Shown in pieces: positions 23,422-32,062 of a DNA stretch of 34,404 bases. Position 1 is the first letter of the stretch; each line of letters begins with the position of its first letter. The DNA is from Prevotellaceae bacterium. GTDB taxonomy: Bacteria > Bacteroidota > Bacteroidia > Bacteroidales > Bacteroidaceae. The translations under genes were made by a program, and so were the position numbers. The notes beneath the pieces were generated by a model that worked only from the letters and a program-made list of their open reading frames with translations, was not told where the DNA came from and ran no database searches. The DNA is taken from assembly GCA_029218445.1 (NCBI GenBank), contig JAQXRI010000143.1, positions 1 through 34,404 of the forward strand, read 5' to 3'.

Positions 23422-24682
23422 GTCGTTGGGGGATTGTGATGTTGAGTAATATGCCTGCTATGAAGGCCAGGGTGAGCGACGTAAGCGTGGTGTTGCCCAC
23501 CTGAATGCCGCCGTTGCAGAAGAACTTGACGCCTACCGATATGCCAAGCACTGCGCCGATGATGACCATCGACCGCACCGACAACCGCCCGTTGCCTGCC
23601 ATGCCTATGGTGCGCCAGCCCACGAGTATGACCATGCAATACATCACGAGCGTTATGCCTCCGATTACGGCCATGGGTATGGCGCCAACCAGTGCCGCCA
23701 CCTTTGGCGAGAACGAAAGCAGTATCATGAGCAGGGCCGTGTAGCGCAGTATGTCAGGGTCGCATACGCGGTTGAGCTGTATCAAGCCTGTGGTCTGAGT
23801 GTAGGCGGTGTTCTTTGGCGCGCCAAACACTGAGGCGAGTATCGTGGCGAGGCCGTTGGCGCTGACGGTGCGCGGCAGGCCCATGATGCGCAGATAGTCT
23901 ATCTTGGTGGTGCGCGAGATGGCAAGTATGTCGGATATGTGCTCGCCGATGGCTATCAGTGCAAGGGGTATTACGGTGAGTACGGTGGCCGTAAGCAATT
24001 CGGGGTCGAAGTGTTCGAGTATGCGGAAGGCCATGTAGTGGTCGTCGAAGGGCTGCGACAGCGAAGGCGCATCGACTATGCCTATGAGGTTGATGTTGCC
24101 TCTGAAGTACGACACTACTATTCCCACAAGTATGCCCACATTGATGGACATCATGCGCAGATGGCCTTTGCAGAACACTTGGGTAAGGACTATGGCGGCT
24201 ATGGTGGCCAAGCCCGTAGGCCAGTCGGTCTTGAGCGAATAGGTGGCCGAGAAGAGCATGTCGATGCCCAAGGCCATGATGAACGCTCCTGCCACTACGG
24301 GAGGGAAGAAACGCGTGATTTGATGGCGGGAAATGAAGCGCAGTATCTGCGACACCACGACATACACCACGCCAATGACGAAGGCTCCGAAGCATACGTA
24401 ACAGAGGGCGATGTCGTCGGTCATGCCTCGGCTAAGGCACAACTGGCGTATGAAGCTCATGCCGGCAAGCACGGTGAACGAGCTGCTGAGATAAAGAGGT
24501 ATCTTGCCCGAGGTGAAATAGTGGAACACCAGCGTGGCTACGCCCGAGAAGAACAAGGCCAGGGGAATGGGCAAACCCAATACGACAGGCACGAAGATGG
24601 TGCCGGCGAATACTGCCAGCAAATGTTGGAATGCGAGGCCGAACCTAAGCAGCGAAGGCAATTGGAAAGTGTTGTGTATCAT
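23405..24682 (-). CDS. Uracil/xanthine permease (NCS2 family)
   Basis: Proton-coupled nucleobase transporter of 425 residues with about 14 membrane spans. In the substrate site, Glu247-His248 (IGEHISD) corresponds to the essential Glu of UraA and the NAT family. The second position, FGAPKNTAYTQTTG, has Gln296 where UraA has Glu290; xanthine transporters such as UapA and XanQ carry Gln there. Overall likeness is to UraA, so substrate could be uracil or xanthine. It lies 30 bases behind the kinase-like gene and overlaps the next permease by 17 bases. Confidence 0.88.
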   Translation of the reverse strand: MIHNTFQLPSLLRFGLAFQHLLAVFAGTIFVPVVLGLPIPLALFFSGVATLVFHYFTSGKIPLYLSSSFTVLAGMSFIRQLCLSRGMTDDIALCYVCFGAFVIGVVYVVVSQILRFISRHQITRFFPPVVAGAFIMALGIDMLFSATYSLKTDWPTGLATIAAIVLTQVFCKGHLRMMSINVGILVGIVVSYFRGNINLIGIVDAPSLSQPFDDHYMAFRILEHFDPELLTATVLTVIPLALIAIGEHISDILAISRTTKIDYLRIMGLPRTVSANGLATILASVFGAPKNTAYTQTTGLIQLNRVCDPDILRYTALLMILLSFSPKVAALVGAIPMAVIGGITLVMYCMVILVGWRTIGMAGNGRLSVRSMVIIGAVLGISVGVKFFCNGGIQVGNTTLTSLTLAFIAGILLNITIPQRHENAG

Positions 24683-24712
24683 AGCGGCGCGTTTATGGTT
24701 GATGGTTCATTG

Positions 24713-25273
24713 TCATACTTTCAATACCGACTCTACTTCCGACAGCGTTTCCATCTTGTCGAGCTTTGCCGAAACGATGTCGATGTTCTCCACTACGCGC
24801 TTCAGTTGCTCGCAGCCTTCGACAAGGGCGTTCACCACTTCCTTGCGCTGCTCGTTGTCGAGCGGCACGTCGTCGTTGGCAAGCAGCTGCACAAAGCCAT
24901 ACATCTGGCTCAGTGGAGTTCGGATTTCGTGAGAGAGGTTCTTGGTGTAGATGGTCTTCATCTGCGACTCGTGCTCTGCAAAGTCCTTGGCTTCTTCCAC
25001 CAGTTTGTTGTTGCGTTGCAGTGCCTGGTTTTTGCGTTCGAGCAGCATTACGTGCTTGCGGTGACGCTCCTTCATGCCCCACATGAAGAATATCATGATG
25101 ACACAGATGATGACGCACAGCGACAGGAAATTGACCTTCGACCTGACTTGCAGCAGCTCGTTTTCTGCCTGTAGCTCGGCTATGGTGACAGCTGAAGCCG
25201 TAAGTACCGGCAAGCCCAAGGCGCAGAACATTGCGCATGGCCTGAGCAAGTGATGTAGTTTTACTTTCAACAT
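24713..25273 (-). CDS. Histidine kinase-like protein with only a phosphoacceptor domain
   Basis: The 186-residue protein has an N-terminal signal or membrane segment (about 9-28), a short outside region, a transmembrane helix at 48-66, a coiled coil (70-105), and a HisKA dimerisation domain with the H-box NLSHEIRTPLSQ (His115). It stops about 70 residues later at ESVLKV. No HATPase_c N or G box follows, and none is found in other frames before the next gene at 24682. It therefore cannot phosphorylate itself alone; it may act as a phosphotransfer partner, a dominant-negative partner, or be a stable truncation. Upstream gene is dnaB (42-base gap). Confidence 0.8.
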   Translation of the reverse strand: MLKVKLHHLLRPCAMFCALGLPVLTASAVTIAELQAENELLQVRSKVNFLSLCVIICVIMIFFMWGMKERHRKHVMLLERKNQALQRNNKLVEEAKDFAEHESQMKTIYTKNLSHEIRTPLSQMYGFVQLLANDDVPLDNEQRKEVVNALVEGCEQLKRVVENIDIVSAKLDKMETLSEVESVLKV

Positions 25274-25315
25274 AGTGTATTACATTTATATATGTTAAGT
25301 GTTTAGTTGTCGTTG

Positions 25316-26848
25316 TCAGAAAGGCATGGGGCCGTCCATGTAGGGTGGCGGGAAGCTGTCCATGGTGTCCATTGGCGGCATTTCGCCTCCATTGACCTTC
25401 GACCCAACTATCTCGCCCTCGTTGGTGGCTATGGGGCGGAGTGTGGAGTCCTCGGGATTTTCAAATCGGGTAAACTCGCCGCGGAACGTCAGCAGGACGT
25501 CGCCTGTGGCACCCTTACGGTGCTTGGCTATGATAATCTGCGCCATGCCATGAAGGTCGCGGCCCTTCTCGTCCTGGTATATGTGGTAGTACTCGGGACG
25601 GTGGACGAACAGCACCATGTCGGCATCCTGCTCGATGGCTCCAGACTCGCGCAGGTCGCTCAGCTGCGGGCGCTTGCCTTCGAGACCTTCGCGCGACTCC
25701 ACTCCACGGTTCAGCTGGCTGAGTGCCAGTATGGGAATGTCGAGTTCCTTGGCCAGTCCCTTCAGCGAGCGCGATATTGTCGATACCTCTTCCTGACGGC
25801 TGCTGAAGCGCATTCCGTTGGCGTTCATCAGCTGCAGATAGTCAATCATTATCAGCTTTACGCCATGCTCCCTAACGAGGCGGCGCGCCTTGGTGCGCAG
25901 CTCAAACACCGAAAGGCCTGGGGTGTCGTCAACATACAGCGGAGCACCGATGAGGTGGTTGATGCGCTTGTCGAGGCGGTCCCACTCGTCGGGCTTGAGT
26001 TGTCCGTTGAGTATTTTGCTGCCCTGTATCTCGCAGCAGTTTGATATCAGTCGGTTGACAAGCTGCACGTTGCTCATTTCGAGCGAGAAGAATGCGGTGG
26101 GCACCTTGTAGTCGGCCACGATGTTCTTGGCCATGGAAAGGGCAAATGAGGTCTTGCCCATGGCAGGGCGGCCGGCAATGATCACGAGGTCGGAAGGCTG
26201 CCAGCCGCTGGTTATGTCGTCGAGTTTGTGGTAGCCGGTGGGCACACCCGTCAGTCCGTCCTTGTTGGCCGCTGCCTTCTGTATCACTTCGATGGCGTTG
26301 GTTATCACGGGGTCTATTTGGGTGTAGTCTTTCTTCATGTTGCGCTGCGAGAGTTCAAACAGCGAGCCTTCGGCTTCCTGCATCAGTTCGTCAACATCAA
26401 CGGTGCCGTCAAAAGCCTTTGTCTCAATCACGCTGGCGAAGGAGATGAGCTGTCGGGCAAGGAACTTCTGTGCAACTATACGCGCATGATATTCGATGTT
26501 GGCCGACGAGGCCACGTTTGCGGTAAGCTCGGATATGTAAAGCGGTCCGCCCGCCTTTGCCAGGTTGCCGTTGCGTTCAAGCTCGTTGGTCACGGTGAGC
26601 ATGTCCACTGGCTTCTCTTCCATGCTGAGGCTTCTGATGGCCTCGTATATCAGCTGGTTGCGCTGCTCGTAGAAACTTTCGGGATAGAGTATCTCGCACA
26701 CCACGGCATAGGCGTCGCGGTCTATCATCAGTGCTCCGAGCACAGCCTTCTCAACGTCGAGAGCCTGCGGCTGGAGGTGTCCGTAAGTGTTGTCAACGGG
26801 CATTTGTTTGCTCGTCTTGCGCGTCCTTGCTGTATTGTTGTCTGCCAT
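25316..26848 (-). CDS. dnaB: Replicative DNA helicase DnaB
   Basis: Hexameric 5'-3' helicase that unwinds DNA at the replication fork. The reliable start is the ATG at 26848 (MADNNTARTRK), giving 510 residues; a longer frame begins with TTG. The N-terminal DnaB domain spans about 25-125, and the RecA-like ATPase follows with Walker A GRPAMGKT (231-238 counted from the TTG start), the VKLIMIDYLQLM Walker B region and SREGLEGKRPQLSDLRESGAIEQDAD, a DnaB signature. No intein is present. A non-conserved glycine/proline-rich tail (PPPYMDGPMPF) ends it. The tandem repeat element lies directly upstream. Confidence 0.95.
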   Translation of the reverse strand: MADNNTARTRKTSKQMPVDNTYGHLQPQALDVEKAVLGALMIDRDAYAVVCEILYPESFYEQRNQLIYEAIRSLSMEEKPVDMLTVTNELERNGNLAKAGGPLYISELTANVASSANIEYHARIVAQKFLARQLISFASVIETKAFDGTVDVDELMQEAEGSLFELSQRNMKKDYTQIDPVITNAIEVIQKAAANKDGLTGVPTGYHKLDDITSGWQPSDLVIIAGRPAMGKTSFALSMAKNIVADYKVPTAFFSLEMSNVQLVNRLISNCCEIQGSKILNGQLKPDEWDRLDKRINHLIGAPLYVDDTPGLSVFELRTKARRLVREHGVKLIMIDYLQLMNANGMRFSSRQEEVSTISRSLKGLAKELDIPILALSQLNRGVESREGLEGKRPQLSDLRESGAIEQDADMVLFVHRPEYYHIYQDEKGRDLHGMAQIIIAKHRKGATGDVLLTFRGEFTRFENPEDSTLRPIATNEGEIVGSKVNGGEMPPMDTMDSFPPPYMDGPMPF

Positions 26849-26885
26849 ATATATAATGTTCAAGTATCTGTTTTACCAAGCTTTT

Positions 26886-27047
26886 GGAGTTGAAGGAGTT
26901 AATGTAGTTCAAAGAGTTAAAGACAATAGTTGTTTCGTTCCATTGTTAAGTTTGTGAGGCTTAAGCACATGTCTTTAACTTCCTTAACTTCCTTAACTTC
27001 CTTAACTTCCTTAACTTCCTTAACTTCCTTAACTTCTTTAACTCCTT
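26886..27047. repeat. TTAACTCCTT palindromic element, copy 2, with 9-bp tandem repeats
   Basis: Eight 9-bp units (six TCCTTAACT flanked by two TCTTTAACT) run from 26972 to 27043. The left side (26887-26925) has inverted copies, with a perfect 10-bp match of 26916-26925 to 26970-26979. Between them lies TGAGGCTTAAGCA (26955-26967). The element starts 7 bases after the glycosidase stop and runs to within 40 bases of dnaB. Confidence 0.85.
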
Positions 27048-27053
27048 AAATAA

Positions 27054-28535
27054 CTACAGTTTCACCGCCTTCTTCACCGGTTTGCTCTCGTTCTGCATTC
27101 TGTCGAGTGCGGTTACGGCATAGGTGTATTTTGTGTGTCCGTTGTCGTAGGGCAGTTTGTAGAACGTGTTTGACGTTATGGCCACAATGTTGGCCGCATT
27201 GTTGTAGTCGGTCTTTTGGCCTTTGGCAAATCGATAGACTACATATTTCGTCGCCTCGTCCTTCCATCCTTTACCCTTGGGAGCCGTCCAAAACAGAATG
27301 TAGCCGTCGGCCGTCCACACCGGCTTCACCTTTCTTGGCTTCTTGGGGGCCTTTGAGTCGATGAACGGCATAAGCGGCTGCAGGGCGGGAGTGCGCCAGT
27401 AGTTGTTGCGCAGCAGAGTGCCGTAGTTGCCCACATTGTCAACGGCGGCCTTGGCATACCAAAGCACTGTTCCCTGCACGTTGCGCAGTTGCTGGTGCAT
27501 AAGCATTTTGGCGGGCAGCTGATGGCTGTTGATGTTGGCTGGGTCGGTGTATTTCACCGTGCGTTCAACGTCTTCTCCTATGTAAAGAGGACGGCCGCCG
27601 GCATATTTGTTCCACCATTCTATCAGCGTCTTATAGTCGGCTGCAGGATGGCCTATCTGCCAGTAAATCTGTGGCACACAATAGTCTATCCAGCCGTTGT
27701 TGATCCACAGAAGTACGTCGGCATACAGGTCGTCGTAGTTCTGCAGGCCGTTGGTGTCGCTGCCTATTGGCGAGCTTTTTTTGTTGCGGTAGATGCCGAA
27801 AGGCGAAACGCCAAACTTCACCCAGGGCTTCACTTTCGATATGGTGTCGTGCAGTTGCCTTATGAAGAGGTTTACGTTGAATCGTCGCCAGTCGCCTATG
27901 TTGGTTATTCCGTTTGGCATCTCCTTGTATTGGCGTGAGTCGGGAATGGTCTGGCCGGCTACGGGGTAGGGGTAGAAGTAGTCGTCGATGTGTAGTCCGT
28001 CAACGTCATATCGACGCAGTATGTCGGCCACTACGGTGCATATATATTCTCGGTTTTCCTCTATTGCGGGGTTCATGATGAACTGTCCGTCGTAGGCGAA
28101 CACGCGTTCGGGGTGTTTTATTGCCACGTGGTTTGAGGCAAGCTGCGTGGTGGTCTTCGTCTTGGCGCGGTAGGGGTTTATCCAGGCGTGCAGCTCCATG
28201 CCGCGCTTGTGGCATTGGTCGGTCATCCACTGCAGGGGGTCCCAGTAGGGGCTTGGTGCCTTTCCCTGCGCTCCGGTGAGGAAGCGGCTCCATGGCTCAA
28301 GGTCGCTTTTGTAAAGTGCGTCGCATTCAGGGCGCACTTGGAATATTATGGCGTTGCATCCGTCCTTCTGCAGTTCGTCGAGCTGATGGCTGAGCGTGCG
28401 TTGCATGGTTTCGGTCGTCATGCCGAGAAACTGTCCGTTGACGCATTGTATCCATGCTCCTCTGAATTCTCGTTTGGGTTGTGCCGTAATGGTCAGAGCC
28501 ATCAGCAGCGTAAGTAATAGTGTAGTTGTTTTCAT
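27054..28535 (-). CDS. GHL10 (DUF187/YngK-like) glycoside hydrolase family protein
   Basis: Exported predicted glycosidase of 493 residues. A signal peptide (MKTTTLLLTLLMALTITA) precedes REFRGAWIQCVNG, the typical start of the GHL10 TIM-barrel family. Other blocks are GCNAIIFQVRPECDALY, ELHAWINPYRAK, VDGLHIDDYFYPYP, and INNGWIDYCVPQIYWQ. About 400 residues in, an Fn3-like module (KPRKVKPVWTADGYILFW) forms the C-terminus. Substrate is unknown; a cell-wall glycan role is often suggested for the family. It follows the HAD gene by 12 bases. Confidence 0.87.
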   Translation of the reverse strand: MKTTTLLLTLLMALTITAQPKREFRGAWIQCVNGQFLGMTTETMQRTLSHQLDELQKDGCNAIIFQVRPECDALYKSDLEPWSRFLTGAQGKAPSPYWDPLQWMTDQCHKRGMELHAWINPYRAKTKTTTQLASNHVAIKHPERVFAYDGQFIMNPAIEENREYICTVVADILRRYDVDGLHIDDYFYPYPVAGQTIPDSRQYKEMPNGITNIGDWRRFNVNLFIRQLHDTISKVKPWVKFGVSPFGIYRNKKSSPIGSDTNGLQNYDDLYADVLLWINNGWIDYCVPQIYWQIGHPAADYKTLIEWWNKYAGGRPLYIGEDVERTVKYTDPANINSHQLPAKMLMHQQLRNVQGTVLWYAKAAVDNVGNYGTLLRNNYWRTPALQPLMPFIDSKAPKKPRKVKPVWTADGYILFWTAPKGKGWKDEATKYVVYRFAKGQKTDYNNAANIVAITSNTFYKLPYDNGHTKYTYAVTALDRMQNESKPVKKAVKL

Positions 28536-28547
28536 GACTTATCGTTT

Positions 28548-29168
28548 CTATATAAGGAAGGTTTCTATCTCTTCTGTCCAGTCCTCGCCGTTGTTTACCA
28601 AGAAGGTGTGTATGCCGAGGGCTTTGGCCGCCTCGATGTTGCGGGGACCGTCGTCGAGAAACAGTGTCTCGTCGGGCACAAGGTTTTCGCCTTTTATCAT
28701 TGCGTTGAAAAACACGGGGTCGGGCTTCATGGCACCGCATTCGTAGCTCATGTAGGCCTTGTCGAGATAGTGGCTGAGCGAGTGGCCTTTGCCGTCAAAC
28801 TCGCTGCTCATGACCCACGACATCATGTAGGGGTTGGTGTTCGACAGCAGCACTACGCGGTAGCCCCTTTCGCGCAGCTCCGCCATTTTCAGCAGGTTGC
28901 GTTCTGGCACGTCGCCGCAATAGCCTCTCCAGGCATATTGGCACTCCTGCCAGGTGAGTTCGCGGCCTACCAGCTGGCTCAGTTCGCGACGGAAGTCTTC
29001 GTCTGAAATCTTTCCGGCTTCGAGGTCGCCGAATATGCCTTGCTGCGTGTAGGCGTCAAGTCGTTGTTCGGCATCAGCCAGTCCCAATGCCTTGAAGCGT
29101 TCGATAGCCTGTTGTTGGTCGAGCGTGATGACCACTCCACCCATGTCGAATAGTATTGTCTTTATCAT
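28548..29168 (-). CDS. HAD-family hydrolase (YihX-like phosphatase)
   Basis: HAD subfamily IA hydrolase of 206 residues. Asp8 in ILFDMGGVV is the nucleophile; the usual second Asp two residues later is Gly10, as in YihX-like and epoxide hydrolase N-domain members. Motif II is LLSNTN, motif III is GAMKPDP and motif IV is LFLDDGPRNIEAA. An alpha-helical cap spans about 16-80. Its ATG overlaps the metH stop (TAATG), giving translational coupling, and the glycosidase gene follows. Likely substrate is a sugar phosphate or other small phosphate ester. Confidence 0.88.
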   Translation of the reverse strand: MIKTILFDMGGVVITLDQQQAIERFKALGLADAEQRLDAYTQQGIFGDLEAGKISDEDFRRELSQLVGRELTWQECQYAWRGYCGDVPERNLLKMAELRERGYRVVLLSNTNPYMMSWVMSSEFDGKGHSLSHYLDKAYMSYECGAMKPDPVFFNAMIKGENLVPDETLFLDDGPRNIEAAKALGIHTFLVNNGEDWTEEIETFLI

Positions 29169-31924
29169 TATTCAAATAGTTTCAGCTTGTTTTTTCTTGC
29201 TTCTTCGATGCTTGCCAGAGGTCGTTGCTCGGCGTTGTAGTCGTGGCGCATCTGCTCGTATTTCTCGTTCAGCTCAGTTTCCAGCTTTGCCTCATCCTCG
29301 GCGTTGAGCAGCTGCGAGGCGATGATGGGGTTTTGCGACGCGTCCTTCATCCACACCACGGGGCCGCTATATACTGGCGCAATCTTCAGGGCCACGTGCA
29401 GTTCGCTGGTGGTTGCTCCACCTATCATGATAGGCAGGTGCAGGCCGGCCTTCTCCATTTCGGCCGCCACGTTCACCATCTCTTCGAGGCTTGGCGTTAT
29501 CAGGCCGCTCAGACCTATTATGTCAACCTTTTCTTCTATGGCCTTTCTCACTATTTGTTCGGGTGGCACCATAACGCCCATGTCTATCACCTCGTAGTTG
29601 TTGCAGGCCATTACCACGCCTACAATGTTTTTGCCTATGTCGTGAACGTCGCCTTTTACGGTGGCCAGCAGCACTTTTCCGGCCTTTGCGCTGCCTTCGG
29701 TCCTTTGTGCTTCTATGTGTGGCTGCAGTATGCCTACGGCCTGCTTCATGGTGCGTGCAGTCTTCACCACCTGCGGCAGGAACATCTTGCCGCTGCCAAA
29801 CAGACGGCCCACGGTGTTCATGCCGTCCATCAGCGGCCCTTCGATTATGTTCACCGCCTTCGGATATTTCTCAAGAGCCTCGGCGAGGTCTTCCTCAAGG
29901 TGGTCGCCAATGCCTTTTATCAGTGCGTGTTCAAGTCGTTTCTCCAGTGGTTCGCTGCGCCATTTCTCTTCTTGCCCGTCACCGGCGGCAGCCGTTGTTC
30001 CGGCGCCCTTGAGGCTCTCGGCTTCGGCCTTCAGTCGTTCGGCCAGTTCAATGAGTTGCTCGGCTGCGTCGTTGCGCCTGTTGAGCACCACGTCTTCTAT
30101 AATGGTCAGCTGCTCGTCGGGTATGTCGCTGTAAAGCACTTTGGTGGCGGGATTGACAATGCCGAAGTCCATGCCTTTGGCTATTGCATGGTAGAGGAAT
30201 ACGGCGTGCATGGCCTCGCGTATGTAGTTGTTGCCGCGGAACGAGAACGACAGGTTGCTCACGCCGCCGCTGACATGCGCTCCGGGCAGGTTTTTCCGTA
30301 TCCACTCCGTTGCCCTGATGAAGTCGGCGGCGTATGCATTGTGCTCTTCCATGCCGGTGGCTATCGCCAGAACGTTTGGGTCGAAGATTATGTCCAGCGG
30401 ATTCATCCCTACCTCCTGGGTAAGAATGCGGTAAGCACGCTCGGCTATCTCTATCCTACGCTCGTAGGTAGTGGCTTGCCCCTGTTCGTCAAAACACATG
30501 ACAACCACGGCGGCACCGTAGCGCATCACGTCGCGTGCATGGCTTTTAAACACTTCTTCGCCTTCTTTCAGCGATATTGAGTTGACTATGCACTTGCCTT
30601 GCACGCATTTCAGTCCGGTTGTTATTACCTGCCATTTCGACGAGTCGATCATTACAGGCACTCGGGTAACATCCGGCTCGGCGGCTATCAGGTTGAGGAA
30701 AGTCTTCATTTCCTCTTCTGCATCAAGCAGTCCGTCGTCCATGTTTATGTCTATCACCTGTGCGCCGTCGGCCACCTGCTTGCGGGCAATGCCTATTGCC
30801 TCGTCGTAGTTCTTCTCCTTTATCAGTCGCAGGAATTTCCGTGAGCCGGCCACATTGCATCTCTCGCCAACGTTGACAAATCCCAGCTCGGGGGTCACGT
30901 CGAGCAGGTCGAGGCCGCTCAGCCTCATTGTTTCGGGCTTGGGTCGTGGCGCACGTGGAGTCTTGCCTTCGGCCAGTGGAACGTAGCGGGCTATGAACTC
31001 GTCGGTAGTGCCGCAGCATCCGCCAACGATGTTCACCAAGCCTTCGTCGATAAACTCGGCTATTTGTGGAGCCATGGTGTCGGCCGTCTCGTCGTAAAGG
31101 CCCATGGAGTTGGGCAGGCCGGCGTTGGGGTGGGCGCTGACATACCATGGAGCCTTTCGTGCCAGTTCGGCAACGAAGGGCTTCATTTGCCGTGCGCCGA
31201 ACGAGCAGTTCAGTCCAATGGAGAAGATGGGGTAGGAGCTTACACTTGCCATGAACGCGTCGAGCGTTTGTCCGCTTAGTGTGCGTCCGGCCAGGTCGCT
31301 CACCGTTACCGACAGCATTATGGGCAGTTGGCGTCCCTTAGCGTCCATCACGGCCATGGCGGAGTCGATGGCCGCCTTGGCGTTGAGTGTGTCGAAGATG
31401 GTCTCGATGAGTATCAGGTCGGCACCGCCGTCGATTAGTCCTTCCATCTGTTCCTTGTATGCCGCCGCCATTTCGTCGTATGTAACGTCGCGTTTCGCCG
31501 GGTTGGTCACGTCGGGGCTCATCGAGCATGTCTTGTTGGTAGGTCCAACAGAGCCAGCCACAAACCTTGGTTTCTCGATGGTTGAATATTTTTGTGCCAT
31601 GCGTTTGGCAATGCGTGCACCCTCAAAGGCCATCTCGCGGCTGTAGTCCTCCAGCTTGTAGTCGGCTTGTGAAATGCGCTGACTGCTGAATGTGTTTGTA
31701 GATATTATGTCGGCTCCGGCTTCGAGATATTTTCTGTGTATGTCTTCTATCACATGCTGACATGTGATGTTGAGCATGTCGTTGTTGCCTTTCATCTGTG
31801 TTTCAGCATTGGCAAAACGACAGCCTCTAAAGTCTTCTTCCGTCAGAGCGTATTTTTGTATCATTGTGCCCATGGCACCATCCAGTATCAAAATACGTTC
31901 TTTGACTATTTCTCTTATGTCCAT
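29168..31924 (-). CDS. metH: Cobalamin-dependent methionine synthase, without activation domain
   Basis: Transfers methyl from methyltetrahydrofolate via cobalamin to homocysteine. Domains in order: homocysteine-binding barrel (1-325) with zinc ligands Cys240, Cys303 and Cys304 (GGCCGT); pterin-binding barrel (about 340-610); B12 cap (about 655-740); and the cobalamin domain with GDVHDIGKN, where His761 is the lower axial ligand. It ends at residue 918, about 300 short of the E. coli enzyme; the C-terminal AdoMet reactivation domain is missing and the stop looks natural. Other Bacteroidales encode that domain separately; none is in this window. No cobalamin riboswitch was seen upstream. Confidence 0.96.
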   Translation of the reverse strand: MDIREIVKERILILDGAMGTMIQKYALTEEDFRGCRFANAETQMKGNNDMLNITCQHVIEDIHRKYLEAGADIISTNTFSSQRISQADYKLEDYSREMAFEGARIAKRMAQKYSTIEKPRFVAGSVGPTNKTCSMSPDVTNPAKRDVTYDEMAAAYKEQMEGLIDGGADLILIETIFDTLNAKAAIDSAMAVMDAKGRQLPIMLSVTVSDLAGRTLSGQTLDAFMASVSSYPIFSIGLNCSFGARQMKPFVAELARKAPWYVSAHPNAGLPNSMGLYDETADTMAPQIAEFIDEGLVNIVGGCCGTTDEFIARYVPLAEGKTPRAPRPKPETMRLSGLDLLDVTPELGFVNVGERCNVAGSRKFLRLIKEKNYDEAIGIARKQVADGAQVIDINMDDGLLDAEEEMKTFLNLIAAEPDVTRVPVMIDSSKWQVITTGLKCVQGKCIVNSISLKEGEEVFKSHARDVMRYGAAVVVMCFDEQGQATTYERRIEIAERAYRILTQEVGMNPLDIIFDPNVLAIATGMEEHNAYAADFIRATEWIRKNLPGAHVSGGVSNLSFSFRGNNYIREAMHAVFLYHAIAKGMDFGIVNPATKVLYSDIPDEQLTIIEDVVLNRRNDAAEQLIELAERLKAEAESLKGAGTTAAAGDGQEEKWRSEPLEKRLEHALIKGIGDHLEEDLAEALEKYPKAVNIIEGPLMDGMNTVGRLFGSGKMFLPQVVKTARTMKQAVGILQPHIEAQRTEGSAKAGKVLLATVKGDVHDIGKNIVGVVMACNNYEVIDMGVMVPPEQIVRKAIEEKVDIIGLSGLITPSLEEMVNVAAEMEKAGLHLPIMIGGATTSELHVALKIAPVYSGPVVWMKDASQNPIIASQLLNAEDEAKLETELNEKYEQMRHDYNAEQRPLASIEEARKNKLKLFE

Positions 31925-31949
31925 AATAATTATATTGTGGTTTTTGGGT

Positions 31950-32060
31950 AGTTAAGGAGTTGTAGGAGTTACGACTTTGGCTTTGAGCCGAGTCTTGAGG
32001 CGTAAGCATTTGTCTTGTCTCCTAATATTACAAGTATTATCTTAACTCCTTAACTCCTAC
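31950..32060. repeat. TTAACTCCTT palindromic element, copy 3
   Basis: AGTTAAGGAGTT (31950-31961) pairs with 32044-32055, and GTAGGAGTTA (31962-31971) with 32051-32060. The middle carries TGAGGCGTAAGCA-NN-TGTCTT (31996-32016), aligned base for base with copy 2. It fills the smpB-metH gap. Confidence 0.85.
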
Positions 32061-32062
32061 TT

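Noticed and set aside
23939..25174. Plus-strand 411-codon open frame
   Set aside because: Antisense to the NCS2 permease and kinase-like gene; charged, repetitive translation and no start signal or promoter.
24683..25315. Frameshifted full-length histidine kinase
   Set aside because: No HATPase N, G1 or G2 box is seen in any frame downstream of the H-box before the next gene at 24682, so a simple frameshift does not explain the short protein.
29225..30580. Plus-strand 451-codon open frame
   Set aside because: Antisense to metH, which has all domain motifs; the composition is typical of a mirror frame in codon-biased DNA.
31925..32062. Possible cobalamin riboswitch upstream of metH
   Set aside because: No B12-box-like sequence or matching fold is visible; the interval is fully taken up by the palindromic repeat element.
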